61,175 bases of DNA from an uncultured Akkermansia sp. (GTDB taxonomy: Bacteria > Verrucomicrobiota > Verrucomicrobiia > Verrucomicrobiales > Akkermansiaceae): contig URLZ01000009.1 in the NCBI GenBank assembly GCA_900548895.1, positions 1 through 61,175 of the forward strand. The letters are read 5' to 3'. The translations under genes and the position numbers were made by a program. Below the pieces are notes generated by a model. The model was given only the letters and a program-made list of their open reading frames with translations, did no database searches and had not been told where the DNA came from. Every line of letters begins with the position of its first letter. Within the stretch, counting starts at the first letter, position 1. Shown here piece after piece: positions 24,339-35,300 of this stretch.

Positions 24339-25763
24339 ATGAAAGCTATTCCCAATGTACTGGCGGGGCGCTACGCCTCTGACGCCATGAAATCCATCTG
24401 GTCCGCCGAGGGCCGCATCGTGCTGGAGCGCGAGTTCTGGATCGCGGTGATGAAGGCCCAGAAGGATCTCGGGCTCGATATTCCGCAGGAGGCCATCGAC
24501 GCCTACGAGGCCGTCAAGGATCAGGTGAACATCGAGTCGATCAACGAGCGCGAGCGCGTGACGCGCCACGACGTGAAGGCTCGCATTGAGGAGTTCTGCG
24601 ATCTGGCGGGCTACCAGCACATTCACAAGGGCATGACGAGCCGCGATCTCACGGAGAACGTCGAGCAGCTCCAAATCTGGCGCTCGATGCACATCATCCG
24701 CGACAAGGCGGTGGCGGTGCTCGACCGCATGGCCCGGCGCGCGAAGGCCTGGCGCGATCTCGTCATCGCCGCGCGCACGCACAACGTGGCGGCGCAGGCG
24801 AGCACGGTGGGCAAGCGCGTGGCGATGTTCGGCGAGGAGATTGTGCACTGGACCTGGGCTTGGGTGAGCATGATGGAGCGCTACCGCGTGCGCGGTCTCA
24901 AGGGCGCCGTCGGCACGCAGCTCGACCAGCTTTCGCTCTTCGGCAAAAACGCCAAGACGGTTCTGACGCTCGAGGAGCGCATCTGCGCCCACCTCGGCAT
25001 TGCGAGCAAGTGGACGAATGTCGGCCAGGTGTACCCGCGCTCGCTCGACTTTGAGATCATCTCGGGCCTCGTGGGTCTCTCCAGCGGCCCGAGCAGCTTC
25101 TGCAAGACCTGGCGCCTGATGGTCGGCCACGAGCTGGCGACGGAGGGCTTTGCGAAGGGGCAGACGGGCTCCAGCGCGATGCCGCACAAGATGAATCCGC
25201 GCTCCTGCGAGCGCATCAACGGCTTCCACGCCATCCTCAAGGGCCATCTGGCCATGATCGGCGGCATCATCGGCGATCAGTGGAATGAGGGCGACGTGTC
25301 GTGCTCGGTGGTGCGCCGCTGCGTGCTGCCGGACTCCTTCCTCGCGGCCGACGGCCTGATGGAGACCTTCCTGACGGTGCTCGATCAGATGGATGTCTAC
25401 GAGCCGGTGATTCGCACGGAGCTCAACCGCTATCTGCCCTTCCTGATGACGACGACGATTCTGATGGCGGCGGTGAAGCGCGGCGTCGGCCGCGAAGAGG
25501 CGCACGAAGTCATCAAGGAGCACGCGGTGGCGGTGTCCGACGATCTGCGCCACGGCCGCATCTCGACCAACGACCTGCTCGACCGCCTCGGCGCCGATCC
25601 GCGCCTCGGGCTCACGCGCGCCGAGATTCAGGAGATCTACGACGCCAATGCCGGCGACACGGGCATGGCCGGCCAGCAGGTGGACGCCTTTGTCGCCATG
25701 GTGCAGGAGCTCGCGAGCGCCTACCCCAACGGCGTGGGCTACACGCCCGGCGCCATTCTGTAA
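24339..25763 (+). CDS. purB: Adenylosuccinate lyase
   Basis: The 474-residue enzyme cleaves SAICAR and adenylosuccinate in purine synthesis. The fumarase/aspartase-superfamily signature SSAMPHKMNPRSCERI is present, as are HKGMTSRDLTENVEQLQ and AARTHNVAAQASTVGKR carrying catalytic histidine regions. The length is normal. It reads into the glycosidase-like gene after a 18-nt gap, so the two are probably cotranscribed although their functions look unrelated. Confidence 0.95.
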   Translation: MKAIPNVLAGRYASDAMKSIWSAEGRIVLEREFWIAVMKAQKDLGLDIPQEAIDAYEAVKDQVNIESINERERVTRHDVKARIEEFCDLAGYQHIHKGMTSRDLTENVEQLQIWRSMHIIRDKAVAVLDRMARRAKAWRDLVIAARTHNVAAQASTVGKRVAMFGEEIVHWTWAWVSMMERYRVRGLKGAVGTQLDQLSLFGKNAKTVLTLEERICAHLGIASKWTNVGQVYPRSLDFEIISGLVGLSSGPSSFCKTWRLMVGHELATEGFAKGQTGSSAMPHKMNPRSCERINGFHAILKGHLAMIGGIIGDQWNEGDVSCSVVRRCVLPDSFLAADGLMETFLTVLDQMDVYEPVIRTELNRYLPFLMTTTILMAAVKRGVGREEAHEVIKEHAVAVSDDLRHGRISTNDLLDRLGADPRLGLTRAEIQEIYDANAGDTGMAGQQVDAFVAMVQELASAYPNGVGYTPGAIL

Positions 25764-25781
25764 TCCCTGACCCCCTCTTGC

Positions 25782-27956
25782 ATGAGCACCCCCGAAGAGC
25801 ACCTTCTGTTCGAGAATGAGGCCTACCGCCTCAGCTCCGGCCGCCTGACGCAGCCGGGGCTTGAGGCCGTTGTCGAGCGCCCGGATCTGCTGGTCATCAC
25901 GCGCAACGGCGAGCGGCGGGAGGTCGCGATTCCGCCTCAGATGCCTGGCGAGCCGTCGTATCGCAGCTCGCTGCCCGTGCTCATGGCCATGTACGCCCTC
26001 GCGGCGCACGAGCTGCGACAGGACACCACGCCCGACGGGCTCATGCTCGCCGGGGCCAACTGGTCCACCGTCTGGACGCGTGACATCGCCTACGCGGCGG
26101 CTCTCGGCGCAGCGCTGCTGGAGCCCGAAGCCTGCCGCCGCAGTCTGGAGTCGCGCGTGCGCAACGGCGTCATCATGCAGGACACGGGCACGGGCGGCGG
26201 CTGGCCGGTCTCGACGGATCGCGTCATCTGGGCGCTGGGAGCCTGGTCGCTCGACACGCGTCTGGGCGACCCGAAGTGGCTGGCCTGGGCGGCCGAGGTG
26301 CTCATGCGCACGCTGGAGCAGGATGAGCTCTTCATGAGTGATGAGACGCCGCTGCACCGCGGCGAGACGAGCTTTCTGGACTGGCGCGAGCAGAGCTACC
26401 CGGACTGGATGACGCCGGCGAACATCAGCGAGACCTACGCCTTCGGCACCAACGTGGTGCACTACATCGCCCGCTCGGTGCTGGCGCGGATGCTCGGCGA
26501 GCTGGGGCGCAAAACGGAGGCGGCCGCCTACCGCAGCGAGGCCGCCCGCCTGCGCGAGGCGATCAACGAGGCTTTCTGGAGCCGGGCGAGCCGCAGCTAC
26601 GGCATGTTCCGCACGGCGGACGGCTTTTTGGACGAACACACGGATGCGCTGGCGACGGCCTTGGCCGTCATGTCGGGCATGGCCGGCGAGCACGCCACGC
26701 AGGCGCTGGCGCAGCTGCCGCGCTCGCCTTGGGGCACGCCGGTCTTCAGCCCCTACAAGTCCGGCGGCCGGGGCGCCTACCACAATCGGGCCGTCTGGCC
26801 CTTTGTGGAGGCCTACGTGCTGCTGGCGCACGCCGAGATGTCGAACACCGAGGGCTGCGCCTTCTCGCTGGCAAGCCTGCTGCGTGCCGCGATGGCTTTC
26901 GGCACGAACAAGGAGAATTTGCACGCGCAGACGGGTGAGGCGGGCGACACGCTGCTCAACTCCGACCGCCAGCTCTGGAGCGTCACCGGGATGCTGGGCG
27001 CCTTCTACTACGGCCTCTTCGGCCTGCGGCGCGAGGGCAACAGCATCACCTTCGCCCCCTGCGTGCCGCGCCAGTTCCGCGGCAGCCACTGGCTGACGAA
27101 CCTGCGTATCCGCGACATGGTGCTCGACATCCACCTCAACGGCTTCGGCAATTCCGTCTGCCAGGTGAGCATCAACGGCAAGATGGGCACGCCGATTCTG
27201 CCGCTCGACGCCTCGGGGCACTACCTGCTGGAGTTCGAGCTGCTGCCCTCGGAGGATGAGCAGGATGAGGCCCTGCCTCACCCCGTGGCGAAGGATGATC
27301 TGCCCGAGCCGCAGTGGGATGAGCCGACGAGCTCGCTGCTGCGCTGGAAACCCGTCCCCGGCGCTTCGCGCTACTCCATCTTCCGCAACGGCACGGCCTT
27401 CGCCTGCACGGGCGAAAACACCTGCAGCTACCCCATCAGGCTCGCCTCGCACTACGACGTCTACCGCGTGCGCGCCGAGAATGCCGAGCAGAGCTCGGCG
27501 CTCAGCAAGCCCTTCTGCTGCGTGGCCCCCGGCGCGCGGCAAATCATCCTGCCCTACCGCATCGGCGAAGAGGCCGAGTACCGCATTGAGAAAGATCAGG
27601 CTTGGCTCGACACGCGCCCCTGCACCTCGCGGCTCGACTATGAGGACGTGACCCTCGCCTCGGGCACCTACATGCTGCGCGTCTATTACTGCAACGCCAC
27701 CGAGTCCATGCGGGACGGCGACACCTGCGCCATCCGCCAGCTCTACATCGACGGGCGCCCGGATGCGCTCATCGCCCTGCCGCACAACACGGAGTGCGGC
27801 AACTGGGAGGACTACGGCTACTCAGCCGCCGTCACCCTGAGCGTCAAGAGCGGGCGCCACCGCTTCTCGCTGCGCTACAACGAGCGCTGCCTCAACGCCA
27901 ACGGTGACGTCAACCAGTGCATGGTGCGCCAGATCGAGCTCACCCGCCTGCACTGA
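25782..27956 (+). CDS. Six-hairpin (alpha/alpha)6 glycosidase-like protein
   Basis: A 724-residue cytoplasmic-looking protein with no signal peptide. The central ~450 residues have the pattern of an (alpha/alpha)6 barrel glycoside hydrolase: GANWSTVWTRDIAYAAALGA near residue 87, DTGTGGGWPVSTDRVIWALG, ETSFLDWREQSYPDWM, DEHTDALATALAV and GRGAYHNRAVWPFVEAY. The WTRD and DWREQ motifs supply candidate acidic catalytic residues. A beta-rich C-terminal part (from about 500) resembles a fibronectin-like or carbohydrate-binding module. I cannot assign a GH family with confidence; relatives of GH63, GH37 and GH78 folds are possible. It follows purB by 18 nt. Cytoplasmic location would fit hydrolysis of imported oligosaccharides. 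Confidence 0.72.
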   Translation: MSTPEEHLLFENEAYRLSSGRLTQPGLEAVVERPDLLVITRNGERREVAIPPQMPGEPSYRSSLPVLMAMYALAAHELRQDTTPDGLMLAGANWSTVWTRDIAYAAALGAALLEPEACRRSLESRVRNGVIMQDTGTGGGWPVSTDRVIWALGAWSLDTRLGDPKWLAWAAEVLMRTLEQDELFMSDETPLHRGETSFLDWREQSYPDWMTPANISETYAFGTNVVHYIARSVLARMLGELGRKTEAAAYRSEAARLREAINEAFWSRASRSYGMFRTADGFLDEHTDALATALAVMSGMAGEHATQALAQLPRSPWGTPVFSPYKSGGRGAYHNRAVWPFVEAYVLLAHAEMSNTEGCAFSLASLLRAAMAFGTNKENLHAQTGEAGDTLLNSDRQLWSVTGMLGAFYYGLFGLRREGNSITFAPCVPRQFRGSHWLTNLRIRDMVLDIHLNGFGNSVCQVSINGKMGTPILPLDASGHYLLEFELLPSEDEQDEALPHPVAKDDLPEPQWDEPTSSLLRWKPVPGASRYSIFRNGTAFACTGENTCSYPIRLASHYDVYRVRAENAEQSSALSKPFCCVAPGARQIILPYRIGEEAEYRIEKDQAWLDTRPCTSRLDYEDVTLASGTYMLRVYYCNATESMRDGDTCAIRQLYIDGRPDALIALPHNTECGNWEDYGYSAAVTLSVKSGRHRFSLRYNERCLNANGDVNQCMVRQIELTRLH

Positions 27957-28128
27957 AAATCTGCACTGAACACCGACGCGCCGGCGCGGCCACTCGTCAA
28001 AGTGGGCGCGCCGACCCCGCACCCCGGTCGGACACCTCAGCAAGGACAGTTCAACACCGGCACACCCGTCGAACACCTCGGCAAAGGCGAATCAACTCCT
28101 GAACATCCGCGGGACAACGCGGCACAAA

Positions 28129-28160
28129 CGGCTCAACACCCGCACGGCTCAATACCCGCA
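28129..28160. repeat. 16-bp tandem duplication
   Basis: CGGCTCAACACCCGCA (28129-28144) is followed directly by CGGCTCAATACCCGCA (28145-28160), one mismatch. It sits in a ~270-bp gap of degenerate sequence between the glycosidase-like gene and hisF. Confidence 0.85.
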
Positions 28161-28231
28161 CGCCCGCCCGGCAAAGGGCAGCCCGAGGCACGAGTGCTCC
28201 CGAGACGCGGGCAGCCCCGCGACGCAGCCAC

Positions 28232-28996
28232 TCACACCATCGGGCGCACGGGAATGCCGTGCGCGGCAAAATAGGCCTTGGCCTGCGCGACGGTGTACTC
28301 GCCAAAGTGGAAGATGGACGCGGCGAGCACGGCATCGGCCTTGCCCTCGCGCAGCACCTGCACCATGTGGTCGAGATTGCCCGCGCCGCCGCTGGCGATC
28401 ACGGGGATGCGCACCGCCTCGCTCACGCGGCGCGTCAGCTCGATATCGTAACCGTTTTTCGAGCCGTCGGCATCCATGCTCGTCAGCAGAATCTCCCCGG
28501 CGCCGAGGCGCTCCGCCTCGCGGGCCCACTCAATGGCGTCGAGCTCCGTCATGCGGCGACCGCCGTGCGTCGAGACGCGCCACTGCCCCTCGGCGAAGCG
28601 CTTGGCGTCAATCGCCACGACAACGCACTGGCTGCCGAAGGCGTTGGCCCCCTCGCTGATCAGCTCGGGGCGGTGAATCGCCGCCGTGTTGACGGACACC
28701 TTGTCCGCCCCGGCGTGGAGCATGCGGCGCATGTCCTCCACCGTGCGGATGCCGCCGCCGACCGTCAGCGGCATGAAGCACTGAGCCGCCGTGCGGCGCA
28801 CAACATCCACCATCGTGTCGCGCCCGTCGCTACTGGCCGTGATGTCGAGAAAGACCAGCTCGTCCGCCTGCTGGCGGTCGTAGGCCACGGCGCACTCCAC
28901 GGGATCACCCGCGTCGCGCAGGTTCACAAAATGCGTACCCTTGACCACGCGGCCATTCGTCACATCCAGGCAGGGGATAATTCGTTTCGCAAGCAC
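28232..28996 (-). CDS. hisF: Imidazole glycerol phosphate synthase cyclase subunit HisF
   Basis: The 254-residue TIM-barrel enzyme forms imidazole glycerol phosphate and AICAR in histidine synthesis, using ammonia from HisH. Landmarks are [19 protein letters not shown] with the first catalytic Asp, [26 protein letters not shown] with the second catalytic Asp, [14 protein letters not shown], and [15 protein letters not shown]. The GTG at 28996 gives the family-standard N-terminus (M/V-LAKRI) and lies seven nucleotides after a good -10; ATGs at 29005 and 29008 are in frame but fall in the -10 hexamer. No other his genes are nearby. Confidence 0.93.
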   Translation of the reverse strand: MLAKRIIPCLDVTNGRVVKGTHFVNLRDAGDPVECAVAYDRQQADELVFLDITASSDGRDTMVDVVRRTAAQCFMPLTVGGGIRTVEDMRRMLHAGADKVSVNTAAIHRPELISEGANAFGSQCVVVAIDAKRFAEGQWRVSTHGGRRMTELDAIEWAREAERLGAGEILLTSMDADGSKNGYDIELTRRVSEAVRIPVIASGGAGNLDHMVQVLREGKADAVLAASIFHFGEYTVAQAKAYFAAHGIPVRPMV

Positions 28997-29003
28997 GCCC
29001 CTC

Positions 29004-29031
29004 ATCATACAGCTCTGCGCGTCAAAGTCAA
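29004..29031 (-). promoter_or_regulatory. Leaderless promoter of hisF
   Basis: Minus strand TTGACT (29026-29031), 16 nt, TATGAT (29004-29009), then seven nucleotides to the GTG at 28996. The coincidence with the homology-based start supports both calls. Confidence 0.7.
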
Positions 29032-29146
29032 TCTCCGATGCCGGCAAGCCCGCCCGGCGGGGCCCGGGAGCCTCAAAAAAAGACATCAGCGTCCTTTCCC
29101 GGTGAACAAAAAATTGCATGCGGCGCACTTTTCCGCCGAAAAGAGG

Positions 29147-29175
29147 GTGACAAGGGCCTGCGGCAGACGTATTAT
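29147..29175 (+). promoter_or_regulatory. Candidate promoter of the alpha-2-macroglobulin gene
   Basis: GTGACA, 17 nt, TATTAT (29170-29175), divergent from hisF. The start codon is about 170 nt downstream, so the leader would be long and GC-rich. Confidence 0.5.
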
Positions 29176-29349
29176 TAACATCGGAAGCATCGTCTCCGCG
29201 CCTCTCGGTACCCCCGGGCAGCCCGGTCCGTCGCAGCGAGCACCGCTGTGAACACCGCTGCAAGCGCTGCGGCAAGCCCGCAACGGCCAACGCCGGGAGC
29301 GCGCCGCACCCGCTTCACCCTTCCCGAAACCAAACACCCAGCCAACGCC

Positions 29350-32300
29350 ATGAACAAACAACTCCCGCGAAAAATCTGCATGCTGGCCCTTCTCTGGGGC
29401 GCCGGCGGCGGAGGCAGCGCTTGGGCGGACAGCTTGAACAACGACTACCGCGAAGTCACCATCAAGTTCAGCGAGCCCGTCGTCAGCCTCACCACCGTGC
29501 AGAACAGCGTCAACGCGATCCATCGAAACAGCCGTGATGAGAAATTGACCCCCGCCGACCGAGGGCTCGATCTCTTCACCCTCACCGGTGACCCGCAGCG
29601 CCTGCCGCAGGCCTACTGGCAAGATCAGGATCGCCTCGTGCTCGTCTACCCCGAGGGCAGCGACAGCCGCACCGTCTACCAACTGCAATTCAAACCCGGG
29701 GTCACCTACCTCAGCAAGCGGCCCCTCCAGCAGAGCAACTACAGCTTCACCCGCCCCTCCGAAGGGCGACTCTCTGCTACGGAGCTTGTCGGCACGAGAG
29801 ACTCCGTGCTCGTCACCGTCGATCTGGGTGACCCGCGCTGGGGTCGGCGCAACGCTGGCGGCAACTGGAGCCGCGAATGCATGGAGTTCGGCAGCAAGAG
29901 CCCCGTCACCTACAGCTTCGTCGAGCGCAAGCAAGGCGCCCGAGGGCGCGTCACCTACGGCAAGGAAATCCCCGCCACCGTGCGCCCCGCGACACTCGCC
30001 GACGGCCTGAGCACGTCTGCACTCTCCCTGCTCAACAAGCGCAAGTTCAGCGACTGGGGCAGCCTCACACCCGCCAGCGAGCTGCCGGGGCAGGTCGTCG
30101 TCAGCCCCGAGAGCCCGCTCGACCCCTCCTGCTCCTGGGAGGTGCGCTCGCACGCCCCCGCGGGCTCGGGCTTCAGCCCCATGCAGCGGCTCAACAGCTT
30201 CATCACCCCCGTGCCTGAGCTGCTCACCGACATCGGTCAGGACTTCCTCAACGGCAAGCGCCGCCTCGTCATCCGCTACAACGCCACCATCCCCGCCTCA
30301 GCCGTTCCGCAACTCTTCCGCAGCATCGGGCTGAGCCTCGGCGGGCAGAAAGCCACGCTGAGCCCCGACGGCCTCAGCTGGGAACTCAAGGGCCCGGACG
30401 GCCGCGCCTACAGCTTCCGCCTCGCCGGCCCCCTCCTCAGCGAAGACGGCTCCGGCGCCGAGCCGCGGCCCATCGTGTCGCAGTCCATGGATGCCATGGA
30501 TGACGGCTCGGAGGATTCGGCCAAGGAGAAGCGCATCAGCTACACAGAGCCCGACTGCGCCCGAGGCTTCATCGTGGAAGTCACCGGTGCCGACACCCCC
30601 GTTGATCTGGACGTCACCCTGCCGCCCGGCGCCAAGGCCAAGCGCGGCCTCGAGCAGAAGCAACTTCACAAACACCGCATCACCCTCACCCCCGCCTGGC
30701 CCGCGCTCAATCGCAGCGACGAGGCCCTCGTCGTGCCGCTCAAGAGCGAGCGCAAGCTGCTCTTCAAGGCCACGAACTGCGAGGCGCTGAAGGTCACCGC
30801 CTACCGCTGGGACGGCGAGAACGCCGCCATCTGTTACCCGATGATCCGGCAGAACCTGCGCAACACGGACACCGACCTGCAGCGCGCCTACCTGCGTGAG
30901 CTGCTCGCCAAGCGCACGGCCGCGGGCCTCAAGACGGATAGCTTCATCGCCCCCGGCCCTCAGGATGAGGGATCTGACGCCGGCCGCCGCAGCGCCCTGG
31001 CCAACGCTCAGGCCTACCCCGAGCAGAGCATCGCCACCGGCTGTGACGCCTCCGCCTGCAACAGCCGAGACGTCGTGCTCAGCCTCGATGCTCTCACCGG
31101 CGGCGAGTCCAAGCCCGGCCTCTACCTCATCCAAGTGCGCCAGCAGGCCTCCGAGCCCGTCCGCCGCACGCTGGAGTCCATCGGGATGCCCGCCGACAGC
31201 CTCGACGTCGAGCAGGACTTCCTGCTGCAGCTCACGGATCTCGTGCCGACCACGGACCGGGGCGCCTACCTGCTCACCCGCCGCAGCGACGGCAGCCTCA
31301 TTGAAAGCGGCAAGATCCGCTTCTTCGGCGATGAGAACAGCGCCCAGCGCAACCGATACAGATCCCGCGGCCGCGCCGACGGCAGCAGCCTGCTCACCGA
31401 GCAGGGGGACCCCGTCACCCTCGCGAAGGGCTGCGCCATCACCCCCCGCAGCGGCCTCTACGTCCTCGCTGAAGCCGGCGAGGACTACGTCATCTTCCCC
31501 GGCAACGGCGGCCGATCCGCCACCTCGCCGAGCATCGACAACGAGACCTTCACCGATCGCCCCATCTACCGCCCCGGCGACACCGTCTACCTGCGCAGCA
31601 TCCTGCGCAAGACCGCCAATGACAACAACGCCGAGCTCCCCGGCGTCCGCAGCGCCAAGCTGAGCGTCAGACGCCCGAACGGCGAAGTCATGCTCACCCG
31701 CGACATCGCCATCAATGAATACGGCGCCTTCGACACCTCCTTTGAGCTGCCCACGGGCGACGAAGACGTGACCGGCAACTATCTGGTGCAGATTCAGTCG
31801 CCCGACCGCGCCTTCAGCTACAACCAATACGTCTTCTGCCAGGTCTTCCGCCGCGACAGCATGAAGGGCGACCTCACGCTTGACGTCGGCGTCATCACCC
31901 CGACGGAAGCCCGCATCAGCGTGAGCGCGGCCGACCTCAACGGCGCAAGCCTCGAGGGGGCCCGCGTGTCGCTTCGCTACTGCATCCCCGAAGCCGCCAA
32001 AACCCTCCTCGACAGCGCTCAGGATCCCATCGAAGGCCTCAAAGAGCCCTTCAAACTCACGGGCTTGGACAGCGTCAAGGAAGTCGAAACCCGGCTCAGC
32101 CTCGATGAGCGAGGCTGCGCCGAACTGAAACTTCCCCTGCCCGCGCTCGGCAACAATGCCGCCGGCGCCTATGTCAGCGTCGACGCCAGCCTGACCAACG
32201 ACCGCGAAGAGAGCTTCATCCTCGATCCCAAGTACAAGAACATCTACCCGGGCTCCTTCCGCATGGCGTACGGCAACGGCACGCTCACCCTCACGGACAA

Positions 32301-35300
32301 CGAGAGCAACAAACCCTGGGCGCACGAGCAGAGCGTGCACACGCAAATCATCTCGCACGAGCGCAAGGCGGAGCAACTGCCCAACGGCTTTGAGCTCAGC
32401 GAAGCCGTCGATCGCTGCATCAAGGAGTACGACGTCACCGTGCCCGCCAACGCCGAGAAGGGCGTCACCATCGACATCAGCGACGAGATGAAGGACCGCA
32501 GCGCAGAGCACTCCCTGACCCTGCTCTTCTCCACGCGCGATGAAAAGGGGCGCAGCATCGCCCTGAAGGCCGACCACTACTTCTTCATGAGACCTCGGGG
32601 CCGGGAGGAGATCCCGCACGTCGAGAGCACGCGAGACGGCTCCGGCCTGAGCTTCAGCGCCACCTTCCGCAGCGCCGGTGACGCCCTGGCCCTCATCGGC
32701 GTCGGCGACGAGCTGCGCGCGCAGGTCGTGCCCGTCACCGCCGGCACGCAGACCATCAAGCTGCCCCTGAAGGCCACGGACGGCGGCAATGTGGCCGTCA
32801 CCCTCCTGCGCATGGCCAAGGCCGAGAACGGCACCTATGAAGAGGTGGAGGGCGTCTCAACCCGGGTGGACATCCCCTGCGACGCCAAGCGCCTGCGCCT
32901 CGCGCTCGACCTGCCGCAGCAGCCCAGCCTGCCCGGCAGCCGCATCACGCTCAGCGGGCGCGTCACCACGCCGGAGGGCAAGCCCGCCGACGCGGAAGTC
33001 ACCTTCTACGCCGTCGATGCCGGCATGCTCTCGGTGGGGGGCTACAGCCTTCCCGACCCGCTCGGCACCTTCTGCGACGCCACGGGCACCCTCTTCCGCC
33101 CCGCCGTGCGCCTGACGCAAGACCCGCGTCGGCCGATTCCCGGGAGCCGGGACGGGGAGGCCTGCTCCGTCATCGAGTCGGCCATGCCGGGTCTCTGGCT
33201 GGGTGACCTCGTCGAAGGCCCCGGCAACATCCCCTCGCTGCCCGGCAGGTACACCCTCTGCGTCACCGAAAACACCGCGAACGGCATCATGATGACGGGG
33301 TACGGGAAAACCGCACTCAAGCGCAGCTCGCGCATGGCCATGGCGGCCAACGACATGATAGCCCCGCAGGCCATGCCGGTGGCAGCAGAATCAGACGCCA
33401 TGGCTTGTGCCCCCGCCGGCGGACGCGCTCTTGCCCTCGCCCAGGTCGACAGCGAATTTGAAGAAGGCGACGCCGGATACGTCGCAGCAGGCGCGACACC
33501 GCGTCTGCGCAGCAACTTCATCCCCGTCGCCTTCTGGCAGGGAGCCCTGCACACCGATGCCGACGGCCGCTTCAGCACCGAAGTCACCCTGCCCGATACC
33601 CTCACCACCTACCGCGTCTTCGCCGTCGCCATTGACCGCAGCGGCGCACTCTTCGGCAGTGAAGAGGGCAGCTTCATCGTCAACCAGCCCGTCATGCTCA
33701 CCCCGGGCACCCCGCTCTTCATGAGCCTCGGCGACACCCTGCGCCTGCCCGTCACCATCACCAACAACACCGACAAGGAAGACAGTTGGGAAGTGACGCT
33801 GGAGGGCAGCGCCGCCCCGCAGACCATCCGCCTCGGCGCCGGCAAGACGGGCACCCTCTACTTTGACGTCACCGCCGAGAAGGAGGGTGAAAACGTGCTG
33901 ACGTGGACGGCGCGCGCCGCCTCGAGCAGCGATGCCGTCGAAGGCCGCTTCCCGGTGCGCTTCCCGGCCCCCGTGCTCAAGGAGAGCCACCGCCTGGTGC
34001 TCCAACCGGGGCAGGAGCCGCTCGCCGTCGCGAAGCTCCTCGCGCCCGAGCTGGCCTCCTCCACGCGCGGCAGCATGACGATTGAGGTCTCGGCCAACCC
34101 GCTGCTGCACCTCGCCGGCTGCGCCGAATACGTGCTCGGCTACCCCTACGGCTGCACTGAGCAGACCGCCAGCGGCCTGATGCCCTACCTGCTCTACAAG
34201 CGCCTCGCCCCCTTCTCGCCCAAGATGGCCGAGACCCCGGAGGAGGACGTGGTGCGCGTCGTCGAGAGCGGCATCAAGCGCCTCTTCGAGCGCCAGCTCA
34301 AGGACGGCGGCCTCGGCTACTGGAGCGACAGCGATGAATCCAGCCCCTGGGCCAGCGCCCACGCCGGACTCATCTTCACCATCGCCGCCGAGAACGGCTA
34401 TGAGCTGCCCGCGGAGCCGATGAAGAAGCTGCGCGACTACCTGCGCCGCGAGCTGGAGAAGGACAACGCCCGCCTGCCGGAAATGCGCCGCTTCAACGCG
34501 CTGAACCGCTACTCCATCGGCCGCTGCCTCGGCGATGACAAACTCATCGAGAGCGCCATCAGCGAAGCCGCCGGCTACAAGCCCGACAAGCCCGTCGTCG
34601 GCTGGCGCAACCGCGCCCTGCCCGACCTGAGCTTCATCGCCGAGCTGCGCCGCGACCCCGCCGGGCGCCACAGCGCCTTCCTGCGCTGGATGCGTTCGCG
34701 CGGGCACGACTACCGCCACAACACCACCTGGCAGAGCAGCTGGACGCTCATCGCGCTGGCCGAGTACCTGCGTCTGGAGCCGGAGAGCAACGCCCCCTCG
34801 CGCCTGAAGCTCGGCAACGGGCAAGAGCTCACCCTCGGCAACGGCGCCACGGGCATCACCCCCGAGAGCACGGGCAAGAGCCTGAGTGACATCAGCACCA
34901 CCCTCAGCTCCCTCGAGGGCCCCGTCTACGTCACCGTCAAAGTCAAGGCCCTGCCCGAGACGCGCGACTACCCCGGCCTCACCGAAAAAGGTCTGCAAAT
35001 CACCCGCCTCTACGAGAAAAAGGGCGCTGACGGCGTCTGGAGGCCCGCGACAGAATTCGCCGTCGGCGACGTCGTGCGCGTCACGCTGACCTGCGCCAAG
35101 GTGGCCGATGAGCTCGAATACTTCGTGCTGGAGGACTACCTGCCCTCGTGCATGGAGGCCATCAACCCGAACATCCCGAGCCAGGCCGCCGGGCTTGAGC
35201 CCCTGCCCTGGAGCCTGTGGTTTGACCACCGCGAGTTCCTGCCGGAGCGCGTGCGCGGCTTCTGCACCCGCTGGGCGGGTCGCGACCTGCTCAACATGCG

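Noticed and set aside
24327..27785. 1152-residue minus-strand open frame opposite purB and the glycosidase-like gene
   Set aside because: It is the shadow of two well-supported plus-strand genes; its translation is low-complexity Arg/Ala/His-rich with no family resemblance. GC-rich genomes make such long antisense frames.
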